Shown: positions 58,859 through 64,000 of the stretch, piece after piece
How positions within the stretch are numbered: position 1 is the first letter of the stretch
Layout of the letters: every line of letters begins with the position of its first letter
Assembly (NCBI GenBank): GCA_963848175.1
Contig: CAWKCO010000006.1
Coordinates: forward strand, 372,001-436,000
Reading direction: 5' to 3'
DNA length: 64,000 nucleotides
Source of the DNA: JAMZMI01 sp963848175
GTDB taxonomy: Bacteria > Bacteroidota > Bacteroidia > Cytophagales > Cyclobacteriaceae
Position numbers and translations under genes: made by a program
The notes under the pieces: generated by a model
Databases searched by the model: none
What the model was told of the DNA's origin: nothing
What the model saw: the letters and a program-made list of their open reading frames with translations, nothing else

Positions 58859-60253
58859 ATGCGTAAGGTTCATTGGCTTTATGCTATAAAATTTAAATCT
58901 TTGGTGTTGCGTGAACACAGGTGTTTGAAAAAGTCATTTGCAATAGGTCTTATAGTTTTTGCTTGGTCATTTTTGATGGTCGGAGAGACGTATGCCCAGT
59001 TGATTACAGACTCTGATCGTAAACTGAAAAGTCAGGATCAAAAAACACAAAGGTCTAATAGCAAGGCGGCCAAAAAGCCGTCGGAATCGCCCTTTAAATC
59101 TTTTAAGAATTATGGGTTATTTTCCAAGAAACTATCCGCTTCCTCGGACAGGGATTTTGGAAGCGCACGTGTAGCACCAAAATATTCGGCAGGCTCGCCA
59201 TTTAGAAGAGATAAATACACAACTAAAACTCCTAGGTATACTAAAAGCGACCCCTATACTTATGTGCTCAATATGTCCCCAAAATACTCCAAACATCAAG
59301 TTTGGTCCAAGAAAGACTTAGCTGTTGGTCCAAGATATTCCGACACCAAAACTTTTAGATCATCAAGCATCCAAATGATGCCTCGATATTCTAGACATCA
59401 GGTCTGGTCAAAAGGAGACATTGCTGTATCGCCAAGATATTCCGTAAAAAAAGAAGCCAAACGCCCTTTGTTTGAAAAAACACCTAGGTACTCTAAGAGC
59501 GATCCATATACCTATGTTCTCAATATGTCACCACGATATTCTAAGCATCAAGTGTGGTCTAAAGATGATTTAACAAAATCCCCTCGCTACTCTATTCAAA
59601 ATATTTGGTCTAAAGATGATGTCTATGTGAGTCCAAGATATTCTGTCGGTAGGCCTTTTCAAGGAGAGAAGTATTCGCCAGCACCACGATATTCTACGCA
59701 TCAGGTGTGGTCTAAAGATGATTTAACAAAATCTCCTCGCTACTCTATTCAAAATATTTGGTCTAAAGATGACGTATATGTAAGCCCCAGATATTCCATT
59801 GGTAGGCCATTTCAAGGAGAAAAGTATTCACCAGCGCCACGATATTCTCTAGACCAAATTTGGTCAAAAGATGATCTGGTCAAAACCCCGCGATATTCAG
59901 TAGGAAACCCATACGAAGGGTATAAATACCTCAACATCCCACCTAGATATTCTGAGAACAAACACCGATTTGATATAAACAAACGAGCAACCAAAGAGAA
60001 TGCTATCATTGAGTACGAGACGCCCTTTTACACAGGAAATTACAAGGTAAGGTGGAAGAATAATGCAGACATGCACCCTAGCTTCAACCATCACAAAGCC
60101 ACTTCGTCCATGAAAATCGTGCGTGAGAGCATGCGTGAGTGGAATATTTTTTGGGTAAATATAAACGGGAACAAAGAAGACTCAGAGGGTGTTAAGCAGA
60201 AAGTGCCTAAACCAAAATTTGATCGGAAAGAGGCGGAAATTTGGAATGACTAA
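58859..60253 (+). CDS. Exported PRYS-repeat protein, unknown function
   Basis: This 464-aa protein has a hydrophobic leader (about residues 26-42, FAIGLIVFAWSFLMVG, cut before AQ) and a lysine- and serine-rich linker. From about residue 100 to 365 it carries 16 units built on PRYS (also PKYS, PRYT), each about 17 residues, many followed by HQVWSKDDL, IQNIWSKDDVYV or GRPFQGEKYSPA. The first copies are more varied and the later ones nearly identical. The C-terminal 90 residues (IEYETPFYTGNYKVRWKNN, MHPSFNHHKATSS, WNIFWVNINGN) are different. A TTG at 58925 could start the signal peptide more tightly. I know no family with certainty. It follows the E1 gene by nine bases and precedes ytxJ. Confidence 0.85.
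   Translation: MRKVHWLYAIKFKSLVLREHRCLKKSFAIGLIVFAWSFLMVGETYAQLITDSDRKLKSQDQKTQRSNSKAAKKPSESPFKSFKNYGLFSKKLSASSDRDFGSARVAPKYSAGSPFRRDKYTTKTPRYTKSDPYTYVLNMSPKYSKHQVWSKKDLAVGPRYSDTKTFRSSSIQMMPRYSRHQVWSKGDIAVSPRYSVKKEAKRPLFEKTPRYSKSDPYTYVLNMSPRYSKHQVWSKDDLTKSPRYSIQNIWSKDDVYVSPRYSVGRPFQGEKYSPAPRYSTHQVWSKDDLTKSPRYSIQNIWSKDDVYVSPRYSIGRPFQGEKYSPAPRYSLDQIWSKDDLVKTPRYSVGNPYEGYKYLNIPPRYSENKHRFDINKRATKENAIIEYETPFYTGNYKVRWKNNADMHPSFNHHKATSSMKIVRESMREWNIFWVNINGNKEDSEGVKQKVPKPKFDRKEAEIWND
59531..59989 (+). repeat. 153-bp tandem DNA repeat within the PRYS gene
   Basis: A 153-base unit starting CCACGATATTCT runs 59531-59683, repeats with mostly third-position changes at 59684-59836, and a third, diverged copy begins at 59837. 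Each unit encodes 51 residues, that is three PRYS units. Synonymous differences between copies suggest that the protein pattern is under selection. Confidence 0.85.
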
Positions 60254-60257
60254 AATT

Positions 60258-60608
60258 ATGAATTGGGAAAAACTAACGTCACAAGAACAACTAAATCAAA
60301 TCGACACACTCTCTAAGGAGTCACCAGTTGTGATTTTCAAACACAGTACTCGATGCAGCATCAGTTCAGCAGCCCTAGATAGAATCGAACGTAAGTGGGA
60401 TCAAAACAATCACCCAGACGTAAAACCTTTTTATTTGGATTTGGTCCAATACAGAGAAGTCTCAAATGCCGTTGCTGCACATTATGGTGTGGAACATCAA
60501 TCACCACAGATTTTGATCATTGCTGATGGCAAAAGTGTTTATGACAATTCTCACTTTGCTATCAATTACGACGAACTTCGATCTCAATTACAACCGATTC
60601 TAGATTGA
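60258..60608 (+). CDS. ytxJ: YtxJ-family bacillithiol-system redox protein
   Basis: This 116-aa thioredoxin-fold protein has FKHSTRCSISSAAL (the CxxS-type active site, about residues 28-41), then FYLDLVQYREVSNAVAAHYGV and SPQILIIADGK, diagnostic of YtxJ, which is proposed to act in bacillithiol-based disulfide exchange. The ATG at 60258 (MNWEKLTSQEQL) is chosen over an in-frame start 69 bases upstream, which overlaps the repeat gene. It probably belongs to the same transcript as its neighbours. Confidence 0.88.
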   Translation: MNWEKLTSQEQLNQIDTLSKESPVVIFKHSTRCSISSAALDRIERKWDQNNHPDVKPFYLDLVQYREVSNAVAAHYGVEHQSPQILIIADGKSVYDNSHFAINYDELRSQLQPILD

Positions 60609-60651
60609 TTAGCTGCCAGCTATGAGCTATCTTTATAAAAACCTCGCTTCT

Positions 60652-61359
60652 ATGAAATGGATTATGCTGGTTAGTCTCTCTCTGCTTTCTCTTGGTGCAT
60701 TTGCACAAGATGATGATGAGCGCGACTATAGACGTGAGTTCACCTGGGGTTTGAATAAAAACACTTACAGCAAGATAGTAGGTGGAGTGGTTTTTAAATT
60801 GGCTTTACCGGTTGACGAGAACCTCTCTAATACCTTCGGATTGGAGTTTTTTAATGTTTCCCACCCAAAAGAATTTAAGTATCAAAGCCAAAGAAAATTT
60901 GTTTGGGGTAAAAAGAATAACCTTTATTCTATTCGATTGCTTTATGGAAGAGAAAAACTGCTTTACAAAAAAGCGCCTCAGCAGGGTGTACAAATAAGCT
61001 CTCTTTTTTCGGCAGGGCCAACTGTGGGTTTTGTGGCTCCATATTATATTTTTAACTATACGGATAACGAGTATCAAAAATTTGGGGACGGACAAGGCAT
61101 GGTTCTTGGCAACATTTTGGGTTCTGGAAAAAAATTCGCTGCGCTTGGCGAGGCAAAAGCAGAATTAGGGTTCAATGCGAAAACAGGTCTTTCTTTTGAA
61201 TTTGGTTCGTTCAAAAACTCTGTAGTGGGAGTAGAAACGGGTGTAGCTGTAGAAGCCTTCACCAAAAAAATTCCAATAATGGCCTCTAGTAGTAATATCC
61301 AGAACCGAGCCGTTTACACTTCTATCTATTTCAGTTTATTCTGGGGCAGCAGGAGATAA
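60652..61359 (+). CDS. Outer-membrane beta-barrel-like protein, unknown function
   Basis: The ATG at 60652 gives a signal peptide, MKWIMLVSLSLLSLGAFA, cut before QDDDERDY (an in-frame ATG at 60622 would add ten residues). The mature part alternates strands with glycine and aromatic residues (REFTWGLNKNTYSKIVGGVVF, LSNTFGLEFFNVSHP, YSIRLLYGREKLLY, AVYTSIYFSLFWGSRR), as in small outer-membrane barrels. I do not know a named family. It sits just before lipA. Confidence 0.75.
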   Translation: MKWIMLVSLSLLSLGAFAQDDDERDYRREFTWGLNKNTYSKIVGGVVFKLALPVDENLSNTFGLEFFNVSHPKEFKYQSQRKFVWGKKNNLYSIRLLYGREKLLYKKAPQQGVQISSLFSAGPTVGFVAPYYIFNYTDNEYQKFGDGQGMVLGNILGSGKKFAALGEAKAELGFNAKTGLSFEFGSFKNSVVGVETGVAVEAFTKKIPIMASSSNIQNRAVYTSIYFSLFWGSRR

Positions 61360-61422
61360 TCACTCCTTGACTGGGAAGTTCAACTTTCCAACGTTTTCTT
61401 TGCACTTCAATAGCGCTTACTT

Positions 61423-62310
61423 ATGATTGAATTACCTACTATCTCTCAAAACACCCCCGAAAGAGCCAAAAAACCAAATTGGCTTAGGGTAAAATTGCCC
61501 GTTGGACAAGCTTATGCCAACGTAAGAAAGATTGTAGATGAGCATAAGCTGCATACGATCTGCGAAAGTGGCAATTGTCCAAATATGGGCGAATGCTGGG
61601 GAGCAGGCACAGCGACCTTTATGATTTTGGGCAATGTCTGCACGCGTAGTTGCACATTTTGTGCGGTGGCAACAGGTAGACCTCCAGAATATGACGAAGC
61701 AGAACCACAACGCGTGGCAGAGGCGATCAAAACCATGGGAGTAAAACATGCCGTACTCACTTCGGTAAATAGAGACGAACTAAAAGATAAAGGGGCAGAG
61801 ATTTGGTATCAAACAGTGGTGAAAACCAAGGAACTCAGCCCGACTACCACCATCGAAACTTTGATCCCCGATGTGAAGAGCAAATGGGATGCATTATATC
61901 GTATGATAGAGGGGGGGCAAGAAGTAGTTTCTCACAATATGGAAACTATAGAGCGGCTATACAGACGTGTACGTCCTCAGGCACAATACGCTAGAAGTTT
62001 AGAACAAACTCGATTGACAAAAGAAGCCGGTATGCGCACAAAATCTGGTATCATGCTAGGACTAGGCGAGACTCAGGACGAAGTGCATAAAGCAATGGAT
62101 GACTTGGTGGCTAATGGATTAGATATTCTAACACTTGGGCAATACTTGCAGCCAACCAAAATGCACATAGAAGTGGCTGAGTTTATCCACCCAGATCAGT
62201 TCGAAGCATATAAAGAAGAAGGACTGAAAAGAGGTTTGAAGTACGTAGAATCTGGGCCATTGGTCAGAAGCTCGTACCACGCAGAGCGTCACGTAAATGT
62301 GCCTATCTAA
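61423..62310 (+). CDS. lipA: Lipoyl synthase LipA
   Basis: LipA, a radical-SAM enzyme, inserts two sulfurs into octanoyl groups on lipoyl domains. The auxiliary cluster motif is CESGNCPNMGECW and the radical-SAM triad is CTRSCTFC. ETLIPD, GLGETQDEVHKAMDDL and ESGPLVRSSYHAERH complete the family signature. The 295-aa length and the start are normal. It supplies the lipoyl cofactor needed by the 2-oxoacid dehydrogenase whose E1 lies upstream. Confidence 0.97.
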   Translation: MIELPTISQNTPERAKKPNWLRVKLPVGQAYANVRKIVDEHKLHTICESGNCPNMGECWGAGTATFMILGNVCTRSCTFCAVATGRPPEYDEAEPQRVAEAIKTMGVKHAVLTSVNRDELKDKGAEIWYQTVVKTKELSPTTTIETLIPDVKSKWDALYRMIEGGQEVVSHNMETIERLYRRVRPQAQYARSLEQTRLTKEAGMRTKSGIMLGLGETQDEVHKAMDDLVANGLDILTLGQYLQPTKMHIEVAEFIHPDQFEAYKEEGLKRGLKYVESGPLVRSSYHAERHVNVPI

Positions 62311-62328
62311 AATCAAATAATCATCTCT

Positions 62329-62358
62329 AGCCATCGACTCAAAAACGATGGCTTTTTT
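62329..62358 (+). terminator. Terminator of lipA
   Basis: AGCCATCG (62329-62336) pairs with CGATGGCT (62346-62353), followed by TTTTT. Confidence 0.85.
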
Positions 62359-62394
62359 ATTCCAAGTGTCCCACCTAATTTTGGGGCTGCTTAC

Positions 62395-64000
62395 ATGTTG
62401 TCGACAAAACTCAAAATAAGGTTCAGTTTACTTGCAGGTCTCCTTTCTTGGTTGGCCTTTATGTTCTTTGATATCCATTTGATTTTTGTTGAAAAGTATA
62501 AAATGAAGGTAGAGATGTCCGAGGTATTGCCGGAGATTTTCTTTACGGGTTCTATTATCAGTGCATTTTTCTACTTTCGATATCTAATCTCCAAAGCCGA
62601 CACTGTCAATTTCATAGACCTACTATGGAGGGTCTTTATCACAGGCTTGGTCACCACTTTGGCCTCTTTGGGTATTAGACTTTTTTTCTCGGTCTTTGCT
62701 AATAATGCCATTAGTCAAAACCCTGTTACAATCAACTTTTTCTACAATATCCTCATCGGATTAATTGTGATTTTCATGGTTTCCACCTTTGTGGTATGGA
62801 AAAGACTGATTCTTTATCAGAAATCAAAAACGCTCGTCAAAACCTGGGCTTTCTTTGAGTACCTCCTACTGGCGGCCATGATTTTCGATTTTCTTGGGCA
62901 TAAAATGCTCAGTGCCTATTTCAATATCGCTACAATCGTCATTTTAAGTTTTGCCGTATTTCTATCCTTCAATCTTAAGTGGATTGCTTACCTCAATTTC
63001 AAACAAAAGTGGAAAAGCATACTTTTCATCCTTTTGAGCGGTGTGTACGTCTATCATTTTTTATTGACTCTAGATAGTTTTTCTTCTACTGGGCAGCTCA
63101 GCATCGATCTCATGGATCGGGTGTTCATGGTTGGTCTTTTTGCCTTTATCATTTTCTATGCGGGGGTTTCAGTGCTCGTCACTCTTTTCAACTTACCTAC
63201 ATCCTCCGTTTTTGAAAAGAAGCTTCAAGAGGCGATGGATTTTCAAAAACTCAGCCATGTCCCTCGCGGCGACAGTACGGTGGAAGAAACTGCCGAACTT
63301 CTCCTTGAAAGCAGCATGAGCGCCGTTTTTGCAGATGCCGCATGGATAGAGCTGCGCAACGAACCGCCAGTTTTGATCCGCCGAAATATCTCTGGCGAGC
63401 AGATCAAGGTTGTAAGCGACAAAATTAAATCGCAGTATGCAAAAGACGTAATTCGCTATGATACCAGTGAAGAAGTAAATTCTCACAAAGTTATCAGCGC
63501 TATTAATCATTCGGAGTTTAAATCAGTGATCGCCCTGCCCATCTTTGTGAAAGACGAGCAGCAAGGAGTTTTAGTGCTGATGCAAGAGGCCATTGATGCC
63601 TTTGACAGGGAGACAGTAGATATCATCGTCACCTTCGTGAATCAAGCGAGCATCTCCATTGAAAATGCAACGCTTGATCCGCGAGGCTATAGAAAACGAA
63701 CGGTACAAGGAACAACTGAGCATTGCCAAGAGTGTACAAAAAAGCCTTTTGCCACAGACCCTGAGTCACAATGACAACTTTGACATTTTGGCTTACAGTG
63801 CGGCAGCTGATGAAGTAGGGGGCGATTATTATGACATTGTAGAATCAAAGAAGGGCGTTTTTAACTTGATCATTGCCGATGTGTCTGGAAAGGGCACTTC
63901 TGCAGCTTTCAACATGGCTCAGCTCAAGGGTGTTTTTCATAGTTTGGCTTACCTCAAAGGGACATCCAAAGATTTTATGACCCGAGCCAACAAAGCCTTA
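62395..64000 (+). CDS. Membrane GAF-SpoIIE (PP2C-type) phosphatase, partial at right edge, one frameshift
   Basis: About eight hydrophobic helices fill residues 1-275 (LLSWLAFMFFDIHLIFV, FITGLVTTLASLGIRLFF and others). A GAF-like domain follows (TAELLLESSMSAVFADAAWIEL, VIALPIFVKDEQQGVLVLMQ). Near 63672 an extra T shifts the frame; reading on gives IREAIENERYKEQLSIAKS and then the SpoIIE core QKSLLPQTL and ADEVGGDYYDIV, ADVSGKGTSAAFNMAQLKGVF. SpoIIE-type phosphatases act on serine-phosphorylated anti-sigma antagonists in partner-switching. The 3' end lies outside the window. Confidence 0.88.

Noticed and set aside
59531..59989. Tandem 153-bp repeat considered as a CRISPR-like array
   Set aside because: The repeats are contiguous, lie in a coding frame, and have no unique spacers. 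No CRISPR array or cas gene was seen in the window.

Overview
The window looks like a chromosomal segment of a Bacteroidota bacterium, most likely in the Cytophagales. The evidence is the type IX secretion (T9SS) C-terminal tails, SusC-like/TonB outer-membrane receptor architecture, promoters of the TTG-N19/20-TAnnTTTG type, a fused alpha/beta 2-oxoacid dehydrogenase E1, a YtxJ bacillithiol-system protein, PBP1C with an alpha-2-macroglobulin lipoprotein, and a moderate to low GC content. This is inference from gene content; no 16S gene is present.

Layout. 1-519: gene-poor, with a short dispersed GC-rich repeat. 520-7465: a restriction-modification island of two convergent operons (XRE regulator, Eco57I/TaqI-like MTase and D12 MTase on +; XRE regulator, unknown 170-aa protein and HNH nuclease on -). 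The HNH gene is split by an IS21-type element; removing the element plus one copy of its 7-bp repeat restores an open 164-codon frame. 7466-8419: hairpin-rich spacer. 8420-16700: macroglobulin lipoprotein, MBL-fold hydrolase, thioesterase, zeta-toxin-like pair. 16926-20297: lgt, guaB, NadR-like kinase. 20393-24313: damaged T9SS surface protein. 24725-30586: TPP riboswitch, thiamine-type TonB receptor, PnuT, a relic of a class B1 metallo-beta-lactamase, a DUF4136 lipoprotein and a divergent thiamine-pyrophosphokinase paralogue. 30843-36303: secreted phosphodiester-glycosidase/metallophosphoesterase. 36347-52203: housekeeping and envelope genes (OmpA-like barrel, pbpC, vWA lipoprotein, hicBA, recG, mscS, hisA-like, two-component pair, tRNA-Val, DJ-1-like, DUF892). 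52417-64000: epimerase, a toxin-antitoxin-SecB-like chaperone (TAC) module, ispF, M16 peptidase, E1 fusion, a striking PRYS-repeat protein, ytxJ, lipA and a GAF/SpoIIE phosphatase that runs off the right edge.

Quality note. Many genes, including normally essential ones (guaB, lgt), carry single-base indels, often in homopolymers, and family-like sequence resumes at once in another frame. Much of the apparent gene breakage is therefore more likely sequencing or assembly error than real decay. I join such genes into one feature and say where the frame changes. The stretches 21.3-27.3 kb and 28.0-32.7 kb are worst.

The most interesting elements are the IS-interrupted restriction island, the TAC module with an 18-bp palindromic operator, the 16-unit PRYS-repeat protein, the thiamine-pyrophosphokinase paralogue without the catalytic acidic motif, the HisA homologue lacking the usual N-terminal catalytic aspartate, and a tRNA-Val relic carrying the same repeat that occurs at the left end of the window.
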